From contig OX621175.1 of the NCBI GenBank assembly GCA_951640195.1, forward strand, positions 992,001-1,056,000: DNA of 64,000 nt. Reading direction: 5' to 3'. Numbering within the stretch: the stretch's first letter is position 1; each line of letters opens with the position of its first letter. Below the pieces are notes generated by a model that was given only the letters and a program-made list of their open reading frames with translations, searched no databases and was not told where the DNA came from. The position numbers and the translations under genes are program-made. Shown here in pieces: positions 53,055-63,848 of the stretch. Origin of the DNA: Porpolomopsis calyptriformis (taxonomy: Eukaryota; Basidiomycota; Agaricomycetes; Agaricales; Hygrophoraceae).

Positions 53055-55873
53055 TCAAGGCCGGTCCTTCACGGGTGCCTCTTCCTCTTTGCTTACATCT
53101 TCCTTGATATCTTGTCTTTGTAGCTGAGAGAGATGGGCAAGATTAAAGGCAGTGGATTGTGTGTGTGGGTGATCACTCCCGAGACGCTTCTCCCGACCAG
53201 CTAAGACCACCTTGTAAAGTGCAGCCGCCTCATTACACCGTCCTTGGGACTCATACACCGATGCGAGATTGTTCATTGAGACAAGTGTGTGTGGGTGATC
53301 AGCTCCTAGAAGCTTCTGCCTGGTGGCTAACACCTGCTTATGCAACGTCTCCGCGTCGTCGTACCGTCCTTGGAGCTCATACACCGATGCAAGATTGTTC
53401 ATCGAAGTGAGCGTAGACGGGTGATCAGCTCCTAGAAGCTTCTGCCTGGTGGCTAACACCTGCTTATGCAACGTCTCCGCGTCGTCGTACCGTCCTTGGG
53501 AGTCATACACCGATGCAAGATTGTTCATCGAAGTAAGCGTAGACAGGTGATCAGCTCCTAGAAGCTTCTGCATGCTGGCTAAGACCTGCTTATGCAACGT
53601 CTCCGCGTCGTCGTACCGTCCTTGGTAAACATACACTGATGCAAGATTGTTCATTGAGGCGAGTGTGTCTGAGTGATCAGCTCCTAGAAGCTTCTGCCTG
53701 GTGGCTAACACCTGCTTATGCAACGTCTCCGCGTCGTCGTACCGTCCTTGGAACTCATACACCGATGCAAGATTGTTCATCGAGATCAGTGTAGACGGGT
53801 GATCGGCTCCTAGAAGCTTTTGCCTGCTGGCTGACTCCTGCTTATGCAACGTCTCCGCCTCGTCATACCGTCCTTGGGACCTATACACCAATGCGAGATT
53901 GTGAATCAAGGCGAGCGTAGACAAGTGATCAGCCCCTGAATGCTTCGTCCTCGCCTCAACGGCCTGCTTGTACAACTGCTCAGCTTCATCATATCGTCCA
54001 CACTTCCATAGATAAGTTGCAATATTCATCTTGGCCTCTGCCAGCTCCTCGTTCCAGCCACACGCGTCACCCCATGCTTCACTCGAAGATCGTAAATGTG
54101 GGATGAATTTCTCGCATTCAGGCCACGACTGTGGCAATTCGTAGTCTTCGATATGCTGGAACGCGCAACAGACAAGCGACACAGATAATTGGAGCCACAT
54201 TTGATAAGTTTCCTTGGTCCTTGCAGACTCCTGAATCATGAATTGGACCAAATCGTGCATCCACAACGAGGAGTCTCCGATACTTGGTCGATGGTCAACC
54301 AGAGATAGGTTGTTGAGTTTTTGTATGGCTTTCTGAAACTCGATTGGCGAGAGAATTAGGGAAATCAGTGAAGAACATTCCGAAGGTATCCGAGATGTCG
54401 GCCTCGTGTCGTCAGTTTCAGTTTCAATACGGCGATGCAATGGCGAGTGACGCTTGCCCCATTCCTTCAGCCGTCGTAATGGGGTAGGCTTGGGTAACGA
54501 TCGTGGTGATGGCGACGAGGGTGTGGAGGCAGATAAGGGTGCTGGTAACGGGTCGGAAAATGGGACTGGGTTCTGAGGCTGTGATAATCGCTCGGCTCCT
54601 CGAACAATCATCTTTACAGGTATGTTCTCTGGGTCAAGGAATGAGAGAAGTTTCAGAAGATTGCTGATATCGCGAGATTCATCATTCAGTTGATTGAACA
54701 AGTTGGAGAATGTGGCTGCTACGGATCGCTCCTCGTAAGTGTTTAGATCATTCTCCCATTGAATCACCTATGAGCATATGTGAACATTTGTATGTACGTC
54801 AGTAGTAGAGGTAAACGTACTTTCATCTTTTGCTCACTGTCATATAATTTAAGCATATCACCTAGAGTGGTACCCGTTTGCTTGACGTACGACGCCACTT
54901 GAACGACGGCAAGAGGCAGACGACCAACGCATTTTACTAACGCTTCGGCTTCGCTCGATAGTGATGGCGATGTGATTTCCGAATCGAAACCCGCATCTCC
55001 AACTAGAAGGTCCGCCGCCTCTTTCAGGTCCAACGTCTGAAGTGGGAGTACCGGATACTGTACTCCAGCCACGCTTGTTAAAGCCCCAGCAACTTCAGCC
55101 GTCCGGGTTGTGAAGAGAATGCTCCCTCGTGCATTGCTCCGAGGTAGATGCAAGCGAAGAAAGCTCAGTACATCACGGTGAACGTTATCAACGACCAGAA
55201 GCCAATTGATGTCGCCATCTCCATGCGGCTCTTCCAACCAGCGTCTCGCCGATGTTAGCTTCGCGCTCTGCTCCTGGAGGTAGCGAGCGCGGTCATCGAT
55301 GAGATCGAGAATTTTGGCGAACCCTTGGTTTAGCTTGTCGACGGAGGTAGCCGATGTCCAGAATACATGCGAGTACCAGCGGTTGTCGAATGCTAGTTTT
55401 GCGTACTGCAACAATAACTGAGTCTTCCCAAGTCCTGGCATCCCACAAATAGCGCAACGGTTCAGTAGATTTGGGCGTTTGTTCAGCGCTTCCTTTATAA
55501 ATTCGAATTCTTTTTGTCTTCCCGTGAAATGTGCCGAGAGAAGATCGGTAGGAGCATCATTGATACGTTGGAGTAAACCTGAATGACGGTTGGCGTTCTC
55601 TTGTCCTAGAATGCACATGCGATGTCAGAAGAAATGATCTCTGTCTGGATTGGCGAGCAGGTGAGACGATTCGTGAAAAATTGCCCTGCGCGCAAGCGCA
55701 AAACACAGATCACGGGTCGAATCAAACCATGCTTCCCATAATCATTAGGGAATTGACTGACCTGGGGTTGAGAGAGTATAGAGGTAGTTATTGGTGATAT
55801 TATTTTGATCACGTCCAACCAAGTTCACTGTACCATGATTTGCGTCGAGGGTACCCACAGAAATGCTACTCAT
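53055..55873 (-). CDS. NB-ARC-TPR STAND protein (fungal NLR), NLR3
   Basis: Three exons (55873-55762, 55605-54821, 54767-53055) join in frame to 869 residues. Exon 1 starts MSSISVGTLDANHGT and carries VNLVGRDQNNITNN. Exon 2 is the NB-ARC: INDAPTDLLSAHFTGRQKEF, P-loop GMPGLGKTQ, WLLVVDNVHRD, SILFTTRTAEVAG, GRLPLAVVQVASYV. Exon 3 opens at an AG|GTG junction (VIQWENDLNTYEERS), adds a Pro/Ser-rich insert of about 50 residues not present in NLR1 or NLR2, and ends in seven TPRs of the SMNNLASVYESQGRYDDAET type plus a charged tail KEDVSKEEEAPVKDRP. It is the most diverged of the three NLRs and has the most uniform repeats. Confidence 0.9.
53170..53960 (-). repeat. Highly uniform 126-bp coding repeats of NLR3
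   Basis: The block AGCTCCTAGAAGCTTCTGC recurs at 53301, 53427, 53553 and 53679, exactly 126 bp apart, and stretches of 50-60 bases around it are nearly identical between units. Synonymous positions are also shared, which points to recent unit duplication or gene conversion. Confidence 0.9.
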
Positions 55874-56520
55874 GATGGGGGTGATGGTGGGAAGGAAGAG
55901 AGAATGGATAGGCGCCCACGGTTTATCGATCTCCCACGAATAACTGGAATGTGAAATTTGTTTGTTTCCATTCCTTGACAAGCAAACCCTGTCAGAGCCC
56001 AAGTGCGGCAAAGCGTGCCAAACTCTCCCGCGAAATTCTCTTTCAATTTGGATATGATCTCATCAAGTTGCTCCAAGTTTTCGGGCGCATTGAAGTGACA
56101 TGATCGCTGGAACGCAATCCATCTGTAGATGAGTCCCATGGTTCCATACAGGAAGGAAAAAAACTTACTGCAATCACGGCTAGGAAGGCTGCATTTCGCG
56201 GACCTCGCAAGCAAAGCTGCCATGATAAAAGCTAGCCATTGAAGTTGCGTCATAAAACACTTTGCAAACAAGGCCAAGGGTAAGTCGTAGATCCCCTAGT
56301 TCAAGACTTACCCGGTCAACGGTTGGGTTTAGCTTTCGCTACTATCTAGAAAACCGTCATCGCCTATCGAGAAGCATAGTGCTGCTAGCGAAAGCGAAGC
56401 CTGAATTCCTCTACGACGATCATGAAATGACCTCCTCACCAATCAATCGGAGGTGGATAAGGCTATCGCTCCTCATAGCAGTCATGTGACCCATTTACAC
56501 CTTTGTCCCCCGACCCAACG
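55874..56520. other. Intergenic between NLR3 and an F-box gene
   Basis: About 650 bp between divergent starts. A minus-strand open frame at 56160-55985 with ENLEQLDEIISKLKEN looks protein-like but has no recognised family and overlaps the NLR3 upstream region, so I leave it uncalled. Confidence 0.4.
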
Positions 56521-57717
56521 ATGGCCAAGATCACAGACATGCCCGTTGAGCTCCTAGAGATTATCTTTCTGTTCGAGGAAGACTCACTGACCATTTGCGC
56601 CCAAGTTAGCAAGCAATTCAACGCAGTGGCTACTCGGCTCTTGTACCGCACAGTCATCCTTCGCAACCGTTCCATGCTATGGTCTGCTGTTCATCTTCAC
56701 GCTTTTGCCCGTACTATTATTGGCCGACCCCCCCTTGGTGAATACGTCCGAAATATGAGCGTCGGCCTCCAAGACATTGCCATACCTGTGCAATCTCGGC
56801 CTGATGATCTTCCAGACTACGTCGCAGTGGCCCAATCGCATGGTCTGTCATCCGAGGTTCTAGTAGCCCTATCGAATCACTCTCCGGATGCTATAATCTT
56901 CCTGCTGTTTTGCTATCTTCCCCGTCTCCGCCACATCGACATCTCCGCAATGCAATGTGGCTATCTCCTCCCCAGGCAGGTCCTGTCCTTTCGACCTCTC
57001 CCCGCAGGGCTACAATCGCTCGAATCCGTGGCAGTCACTGGCGTCCTCACATGGGATCTCGCCCTCCCCTTCCTTGCTATGCCTTCACTGAACACCTTCA
57101 AGCTGTACGCGCTAGGTGACTGGCTCGGGCTCAACGTCAAGTCCCTCATCCCCCCTGGCGTCTCAACCGTCCAATGCGTCGAGCTCTCCCTGTGTGCTAT
57201 CCCCACAGCCCTGCTCCGGATCATCTTGCCCACGTTCCACAACCTCCGAACGCTCAAATACAACTACGAGGAACCGACCCCGGGTCCGGGAAGGAAGAGC
57301 GTGGCCTTGTTGGGCGACGTCCTTCGTGCGTACTCGCTCACCACACTCGAGTATTTTGAATTCACAGGCACTGGACACCGCCGAAAAATGGGTATACTCG
57401 GCTCTCTTGCCGACTTTGACCGACTCACGTACATCTCGCTCCCGCTCTGGGTGCTGCTGGACAGCGACCCGGGCTGCTGTATGATGGCAGGTCGGCTGAG
57501 TGCGCTCCTCCCCGAGTCGCTTCTCTCCCTTTCTATCCAGGCTCTGGGAACGTGCCGAACCTGCTTCTTGATGGCGATACAGGACCTCGTCAAGAGTAAG
57601 CGGGGACGGCTCGGGTATTTCAGGCACTTGGTCGTTCGTAGCTGTTTTTGGATAGAGGAGCTGGATTCGATGCAGCTAGCGTGTGAGGCGGAAGGCGTGA
57701 GATTTGGATGGGAATGA
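56521..57717 (+). CDS. F-box protein
   Basis: Single-exon, 398 residues, with the ATG at 56521 giving MAKITDMPVELLEIIFLFEE. The F-box runs to about residue 45 (VSKQFNAVATRLLYRTVIL). Family landmarks: FARTIIGRPPLGEYVRNMSV, AVAQSHGLSSEVLVALSNHS, PLPAGLQSLESVAVTG, LGDVLRAYSLTTLEYFEFTG, LGSLADFDRLTYISLPLWVL, GVRF near the end. It is intact, unlike several relatives here. Substrate unknown; Skp1 binding expected. It sits divergently from NLR3 and immediately before an NLR relic on the same strand (112 bp between its stop and the relic start). Confidence 0.87.
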   Translation: MAKITDMPVELLEIIFLFEEDSLTICAQVSKQFNAVATRLLYRTVILRNRSMLWSAVHLHAFARTIIGRPPLGEYVRNMSVGLQDIAIPVQSRPDDLPDYVAVAQSHGLSSEVLVALSNHSPDAIIFLLFCYLPRLRHIDISAMQCGYLLPRQVLSFRPLPAGLQSLESVAVTGVLTWDLALPFLAMPSLNTFKLYALGDWLGLNVKSLIPPGVSTVQCVELSLCAIPTALLRIILPTFHNLRTLKYNYEEPTPGPGRKSVALLGDVLRAYSLTTLEYFEFTGTGHRRKMGILGSLADFDRLTYISLPLWVLLDSDPGCCMMAGRLSALLPESLLSLSIQALGTCRTCFLMAIQDLVKSKRGRLGYFRHLVVRSCFWIEELDSMQLACEAEGVRFGWE

Positions 57718-57828
57718 GTCCCACATATATAATAACTGTACTTGATAAATTCGAAATGAAAACTCTGCGTTCATAAGTTTGGCGTCAAAACAAGGCTGTG
57801 CCGCGTATCTTTCGTCCTCACCTCCATC

Positions 57829-58515
57829 ATGTCTTTGCCTAACGTTCAAATCCAGGATGGTACGCTCAACATTGTCGGGCGTGATCAGGTCATCCAAAAC
57901 ATCTATCATGGCTATCCGCAAGGTGAAGATCGATCTCCATCTGCGATATCTCATTTGATTTCCTTTATCAACCAGATCGTGAATGTGGACCAGCATCACC
58001 AATCAACGATTCCCCCTTGGGTCGTCTTTCTGTCCACTTCACTGGGAGAGATCAAGAGGTCGTGTTCCTAAAATGCTTTGAGCAAGGCACAAAACGGTGT
58101 ACCCAGCTCTTGTGCTGTATACGGGATGCCCGGCGTCGGCAAGTCTCAGCTAATACTGCATTACGCCAAACTAGCGTTCGATCAAGGCCAGTACCCGTAT
58201 ATCTTCTGGATAGCCCAGGACGACTGGCTTCTCATCTTCGATAACGTCGAGAGCGGTTCAATGGATTTGTTTCAGACGCGCCTTCCCCGCAGAAATGTGC
58301 TAGGCAACATCCTCTATACGACGCGGACGAAGGATGTCGCTGAGGCTCTGGTGGCTATGACAGCAAGTCAGTATTCCACATTCCAACTTGACCCTCTCGA
58401 ACCGCGCGATTCCGCAAACCTTCTTTTACAAGACGCTGGTGTCAATTTGCAAACGGCAACCCCTTCTTTGTTAAGCCGCGCCGAGGAAGTGGTTGAATCC
58501 CTTACAAGGTTTTGT
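57829..58515 (+). pseudogene. NLR relic A: motif exon and truncated NB-ARC
   Basis: 57829 starts MSLPNVQIQDGTLNIVGRDQ and IYHGYPQ, closest to the NLR1 first exon; an intron follows and the next exon reads PASPINDSPLGRLSVHFTGR. A one-base loss near 58070 shifts the frame. The P-loop GMPGVGKSQLILHYAKLAF is intact, but about 45 residues between YIFWI and DDWLLIFDNV are deleted in frame. After GNILYTTRTKDVAEAL and SLLSRAEEVVES the similarity ends at about 58510. The NB-ARC end, winged helix and TPRs are absent from this piece. Confidence 0.85.
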
Positions 58516-58670
58516 CACTGCCGGTGCACTGTAAAATCATAATGATAACATATAGCAAGAACGAGAGGTGCTTACATGAAACTGAGATTGCAGCGACAGC
58601 AGAACTGGCTAGGTGACCACGATTATCATTATTCCTGGCTGCAGTGATTCCGACTGCAAGCCCCACATAT

Positions 58671-59845
58671 TCAAGACACCACAACACTCAAGACACCACG
58701 ACCTTCAAGTAAAGGCAAACGAGACTTTATCAATGCGCTAGCTTCGGGTCTGATCTCACCCTTGCCTCCCAATATAAACGCGAACTTATGAAGCTCAGAC
58801 CATCGCTTTTGAGCAAAGTAACGGTCTATCCGAGGCCAGTCAAACGCATCCAAATCGGCCAAAGCCGCCAGGTGAATTTCCAATGCTACTTGCTCCATGA
58901 GATGACATGAGGTAATCTGAGACCATATGTCAAACACCGAATCTGGGACGCCTGGGGTGTATGACTGCGGGTCGAGACTGATGGAGCGGAGATTTGTATT
59001 GTGAGTGAGGTCAATATGACGCTCAGGCAGAGCTGTGGACATCCTTCAGCAACCAATTGATGCTGTAAAGGCCGTGCCTCGATGGAGACATACTAACCTT
59101 GTGTATTGAAAATGAGTGTATATGGAAGACTATTGAAGTCGAGATGTTCAAGACGTGAACCTAATGTCTTGAGGAGCTTACCCACGCCTTGTAGATGGTA
59201 CCGCCACATCCGTCGAAATTTGATGGTGCGCAGATCATGATGAGCCTGAAGGCTCAAAAGCTGATCGAAAAAAATTGACTGGAGGGAAGCTAGGGTGATA
59301 GATTCGATATTTGGAGGTAAGGGGATCACGGGTACTTCGTAAACTGTCCACCTGGTTAGGTGACACACAAGATCCATCAAGGATGGGAATGAGGCAATAA
59401 GTTCATTCATTTGGGATGAAGTGTTGAACCGCATGAATCTTATCTCCAGGTGTTCGACCTTACAGAAACCAGATAAGATCGCGGAACGTGCAGCATGATT
59501 GAGGGATTCCCACTCCAAGGAGCTAAGCCTCAATGTTGTGATATCTGGTAGATGCGTGACTATGAGAGGCAACACATCGTTCAGCCATCGAGGTTCATAG
59601 GTGATAAGGTCTCGCATCCCATAGAGGGACAGATGGCGAACGTATGCGCAAGGACTGGTCCACGAGTTTGAAAGCAGTCTGGCCTGATACCCGCTCCTCA
59701 GGTGAAGATGGCGAAAAAGATGATATCTACTGGCATGTAGAAATGCTTTGCAAGTTAAGCTGCAGGCACGCAAGGTAGTCTTGTCTTCATATGCATCGAG
59801 ATTGTCGATGATGATTTTGTACAATTCGATGGGGAGGCGGGACAT
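58671..59845 (-). CDS. F-box/LRR-like protein, distinct subfamily
   Basis: Two exons: 59845 to about 59094, and about 59033-58671, joined across FNTQ to ALPERHIDLTHNTNLRSISL, about 370 residues. Start MSRLPIELYKIIIDNLDAYE with ACSLTCKAFLHASRYHLFRH is an F-box of the kind common in agaricomycetes, different from the MAKITD family. The rest is leucine-rich without clear catalytic motifs. The C-terminus has GGKGEIRPEASALIKSRLPL. It appears intact although it lies antisense between two NLR relics. Confidence 0.78.
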
Positions 59846-60271
59846 ATGATAATAAAGGTGGTGAGAGGGACGGGCCGAGAAAGGCAGAGTCAGAGGAGAA
59901 TAGGAAATTCGGGAGGGCTGTTTAGATTGTCAAGCAAATGGTGGAAGACGTTCAAGCGTATATTACATCACCACTGTCAAAGTCAACCTCTATGAGGTTG
60001 AACTTGCACTAAGAACAGCAGCTGTACGATAGCCTTCTGTGCTATTATCCAGCTGCGCCTAAGGTGGCCCCACTTTCCTGTCTTTGGGGTGCAGACCGGG
60101 AGTGGGTGCTTTGGTGCTCAATTATTAGACGATTCTTTGAGGATGCGACGGGTCAAAGACAAGACAAAAGGGATGGCGCTGGCAATGGCCGGGTTGGCAT
60201 CAATTGTGATCTCGTCGGGAGGTATACGACCGTCAACCTAACAATTTGGAGAGATTCATCTCAATCTCAGT
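59846..60271. other. Upstream region of the antisense F-box gene
   Basis: No coding signal recognised. It lies between the F-box start and the resumption of NLR similarity, and probably contains the F-box promoter. Confidence 0.45.
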
Positions 60272-61620
60272 ATGCAGACCGTAACACCAAGCCGCGCCGT
60301 GGAATTGGTCGAATGTGTCGGTAGCCTTCCTCTAGCTGTTGTCCAAGCGGCATCGTTTATGAGAAAAACCGACACCACTCTCAATGAAATGTACAACGTC
60401 TATATGGGCGGTGAAAAGATTGATGTAGGTTCATATTCACTGGAGTATTGCATATTGTACTTACTCATTGATCACCGCTAACGACAGGTAGTTGAATGGG
60501 AGAATGACTTAACTCAGTACCAGGAGCGATCTGTAGCGGCTACGTTCGCCAAACCGTTCAATCAACTACAAAAGGAATCCATCGATATCGGCCATCTCTT
60601 CAAAATTCTTTCCTTCCCTGACCCAGAAAATATCTCGATTACAATGACCACTAAGGGGGCGAGGGAGTGGTTACACCCACAGTACCCGGTAGATGATATT
60701 TCCTCTCAACCTGAACACGATTCTCACATCTTCCTCGAGTTTCGCTCGTTGATCACCTTGATCGCTCAACGGCAACATTCCTGGCAGCTCTACAGAAGCT
60801 ACAGGCGTTGTCTTTTGTGGAATATTGATCCACCGAGCGAACCTCTTCACTGTGGATACGCGACTTAGTCCGATTTGTAAGGCACGAAAGCGCGAAGAAA
60901 AGAGGACGCGTATCGGGAGTGACTTCAGTCGTCGATCTCACTTATCTGTGGCGCGTTCCGACAGACAAGAGACCCTGAATTACCGGAACGATGGGCTGAA
61001 TGTGAAGAGTTCGTGTCACATTTACGATTGCTGAATTGGTTGTGGAGTAAGGAGTATGGCACAAACCTCAAGCTGATGAATGCAACTGTCCGGACCACAG
61101 CGGATTTGGGGAGTCTCGGAAGCTATGGTGATGCTGAGCTACTGTTGAAACAAGTCTTTGAAGCATGCGAAACGAAGTTTGGATGCCAACATCAATCTAT
61201 GCCTGCATCGGCGCACAACCTCGCAGGCATTTGCCGGTTACAAGGACGAGTTGACGAAGCCGAGACGCTCTGCAAGTGGGCGTTAGCTGGCAAAAAGGAA
61301 CATCTAGGTGTTGATCACCGAGAGACCCTTACATCTGTGAACCCCTTGCGGGCGTTTACCAGTCACAACAACGATACGACGAGGCTGAAACACTCTTCAA
61401 GCGAGCATTAGCTGGCCAAGAGGGACGTCTGGGTGCTGGCCATCTCGACACGCTTACGTCGGTGCACAACCTCGCAGGTCTTTACGAGTCACAAGGACGA
61501 TACGATGAGGCTGAGCCCCTCTTCAAAAAGGCCATAGTTGGTCTTGAGAAGGCTGTGTGACCCCACCATCCGGATACTAGGACCTCGACGCAGAATCTGG
61601 CTCGTATCTCTGCCAAGTTA
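60272..61620 (+). pseudogene. NLR relic B: NB-ARC end, winged helix and a few TPRs
   Basis: Resumes with QTVTPSRAVELVECVGSLPL and AVVQAASFMRKTDTTLNEMY, then a GT-AG intron at about 60425-60487, then VVEWENDLTQYQERSVAATF and LFKILSFPDPENISITMTTK. Frameshifts follow near 60780 and 60900. TPR pieces appear in several frames (CETKFGCQHQ, DEAETLCKWALAGKKEHLGV, HNLAGLYESQGRYDEAEPLF), and only about four units can be counted. A TGA at 61558 cuts the last unit (LEKAV). The first 48 bases overlap in content with the end of relic A, so A and B were not simply one gene split by an insertion. Confidence 0.83.
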
Positions 61621-62439
61621 GCCAGGATTCGGCGGAAATCAGCGGCGGTAGCTCAAATGTCCATTCACGAATGTAAGTTAATTGTTATTCTTGAAACGAT
61701 CTTTGTCTCATACAATATATTTTCATTAGGTTCTCTCTGGTATTCATTTAGTCTAAGTGTCCACATTAGTCCCAACCATGGCTTATCCCTGCTTCACGGT
61801 ACGCAATATTTGACTTATTTTCTCATCCGAGGTTAGTAACAAGCGTATTTCTTGTGGTGCAGAGATAAAATCGCCTTTCGGGGCTATAATCCATCCACTT
61901 GTTGGTCCTCTGGCTACTGTTGTAATTCTGTTGAGCCGTAATGAGATATTTGGATGGACGCTGGAGGGTGGGGGGATTTTGAGATCGTACTGTCCTCGAT
62001 GCTTGATCAAGAGGAATTTGCCGGGTAGAGAAAACCGAATCGAATGCGCTTGGGCATAGTCAGCGTGCACCCACGAAATGCATTCACCAGAGATGCATCG
62101 AATATATGGCACTATCAATGGTTAGTTTCTGTGATTATACGCGAAAGTTCGGAATGATTAGACTTCTGATGGTTACTCAATTGTCCACTGCCAGTCCCTT
62201 ATCCGCTTTTTGCATATCCCTTCGTCGATATGCGAAAATGCCCACCGGTGGAAGAGACTAGAGATGAGGCATCCAAAGGTTATCGATAAGAATGTCGAGA
62301 AACACGGCGGAAAGCCTTCTGTACATCTGGTGGCTGTAAAAAAACCCAGTGAGTCATCCACCTGAAGTCACTCTCGCCGACCGCCACTGATGCATGTTGA
62401 TTGGTCAGGTGATGCAATTCACCCTTGTCCAGCGCCAAC
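61621..62439. other. NLR flank followed by an F-box tail and promoter
   Basis: About 61745-61820 is the NLR 3-prime flank in reverse orientation relative to 1080-1200 (CACATTAGTCCCAACCATGG). About 61940-62140 matches the downstream flank of the F-box gene at 62440 (GATATTTGGATG, GCATCGAATATATG), which shows that another F-box unit once stood here. 62395-62439 is the conserved upstream block shared with the next copy. Confidence 0.6.
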
Positions 62440-63621
62440 ATGGTCAAGATTGTGGATCTCCCCGTTGAGGTTCTGGAGAACGTCTTCTGGTCCGTGGACG
62501 ACTCGGTTGCTCCATCCACGCTAGTCAGCAAGAGATTCAATGCTATAGCAACTCGCATCTTGTATGGTCGAATTATACCACAGAGAGTGTGGTGCCTCGG
62601 GAGACTCAAGGCGTTTGCACGTACCATAATTACTGGTCCGCCTGCCCTTGGAGGATTTGTTCGAGACTTGTCCCTCAACTTCTGGTTTGCCTCCCCAAAC
62701 GAATATTTTGCTACCAGTGATATGCCGAATTTTGCTGCAATAGCTGCCTCTCGTGGTTTGCCTGTGGATATCCGAGATGCCATAAATGCCCAGGATAGAG
62801 AGGCAATAGCCTTCCTACTGTTTTGCTATCTCCCCTCCCTCCGCTCCCTCACTGTCACTGGCATGTGGCAGAATGTCATCACTTGGGAGATCCTGCGCAA
62901 ATTTGTTCCTTCTGGACTACAATCCGTTCGACGCGTGGAAGTCTCCACCCCAAGGGATTGGGACATTGCTCTGCCACTGCTCACTTTACCCAGGTTGGAA
63001 TCTTTCTTGTTCCATTCGGTATCAGGCGATTTCGACCCAGATACCTATCGTCACCTCTTACCTGGTTCATCGGGCGTCAAGCACCTTGAACTGTCCTCCT
63101 GCACAATCCCCGACGAGGCACTCGAGGCACTCATACGCTCGTCACGATCACTCGAAAGATTCGGCTACAAATTCAATCGTACGGTCCATACCCAGAAGGG
63201 AGACATCCCCGCATTGCTTCGCGAATACGCATGCACTACTATGCAGCACCTTGAACTCCATGCTTACGATGACCTCGACCACGGAGATATCAGCTTTCTT
63301 CGTGACTTTGAGCGTTTGATGCAGATTTCCGCTCCGCTCGAGGAATTGCCTCATCATTCACAGCAAGATGGTAGCCACGCGAATGTATGCAAAATGTGCG
63401 ATGATCTCCCGAGGTCGCTTGTCTCTCTTGCAGACGGAAACGATCCGGACAGGAAACTAGTGGGAGAGTTGATAAGGGTTATGCGGGGACGGTTGGTGCA
63501 TTTTAAGAGGTGCATGATATATCGGCATTGGGATTTTAGTCAGATCGAGACGATATGTCTGGAGGAAGGCGTGGAATTTATCTTAAATCATCCGGATGAT
63601 GTATACAGGTTTCTGTTGTGA
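62440..63621 (+). CDS. F-box protein, right-end tandem copy 1
   Basis: Single-exon, 393 residues from the ATG at 62440 (MVKIVDLPVEVLENVFWSVD). The F-box continues LVSKRFNAIATRILYGRIIP. Family landmarks: FARTIITGPPALGGFVRDLS, ASRGLPVDIRDAINAQDREA, IALPLLTLPRLESFLFHSVS, LLPGSSGVKHLELSSC, RSSRSLERFGYKF, and CLEEGVEF near the end. It is intact. A tandem copy begins 227 bp after its stop. Confidence 0.86.
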   Translation: MVKIVDLPVEVLENVFWSVDDSVAPSTLVSKRFNAIATRILYGRIIPQRVWCLGRLKAFARTIITGPPALGGFVRDLSLNFWFASPNEYFATSDMPNFAAIAASRGLPVDIRDAINAQDREAIAFLLFCYLPSLRSLTVTGMWQNVITWEILRKFVPSGLQSVRRVEVSTPRDWDIALPLLTLPRLESFLFHSVSGDFDPDTYRHLLPGSSGVKHLELSSCTIPDEALEALIRSSRSLERFGYKFNRTVHTQKGDIPALLREYACTTMQHLELHAYDDLDHGDISFLRDFERLMQISAPLEELPHHSQQDGSHANVCKMCDDLPRSLVSLADGNDPDRKLVGELIRVMRGRLVHFKRCMIYRHWDFSQIETICLEEGVEFILNHPDDVYRFLL

Positions 63622-63848
63622 AAAGATATTTGGATGAAGGCTGGAGGGGTGAACTGAGTTTACCAGGGAATTAATGTGAAGAAAACCGAGTTGGAAAGGC
63701 TTGAGCATATTCAGCGTGCGCCGGTGAAGACGACGCATCGAATATATGATGATTATACATGAAAGTTACTTGATTATCGTCAATCGCCCCTGTATATCAG
63801 GGGTGTTAATTGGTCATGTGATGCAATCCACCTTTGACCAGCGCGACA
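63622..63848. repeat. Spacer of the right-end F-box tandem array
   Basis: Contains GATATTTGGATGAAGGCTGG and GCATCGAATATATGATGATT, homologous to 61944-62140, then GGTCATGTGATGCAATCCAC, homologous to 62405-62424. The repeat unit is therefore about 1.4 kb and includes promoter, gene and flank. Confidence 0.75.

Noticed and set aside
55985..56160. Protein-like minus-strand segment with ENLEQLDEIISKLKEN
   Set aside because: It has no recognised family, no clear start or splice partners, and could be leader sequence of NLR3; not enough to call a gene.
58500..60320. Transposon-like insertion of the F-box gene into one NLR with a target duplication
   Set aside because: The repeated stretch is about 48 bp with many differences and no terminal repeats bound the insert, so two truncated NLR copies fit better.
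61783..62118. Minus-strand 111-residue open frame
   Set aside because: It lies across homologous F-box flank sequence, has no motif, and the same frame is not kept in the matching flank at 63.63-63.76 kb.
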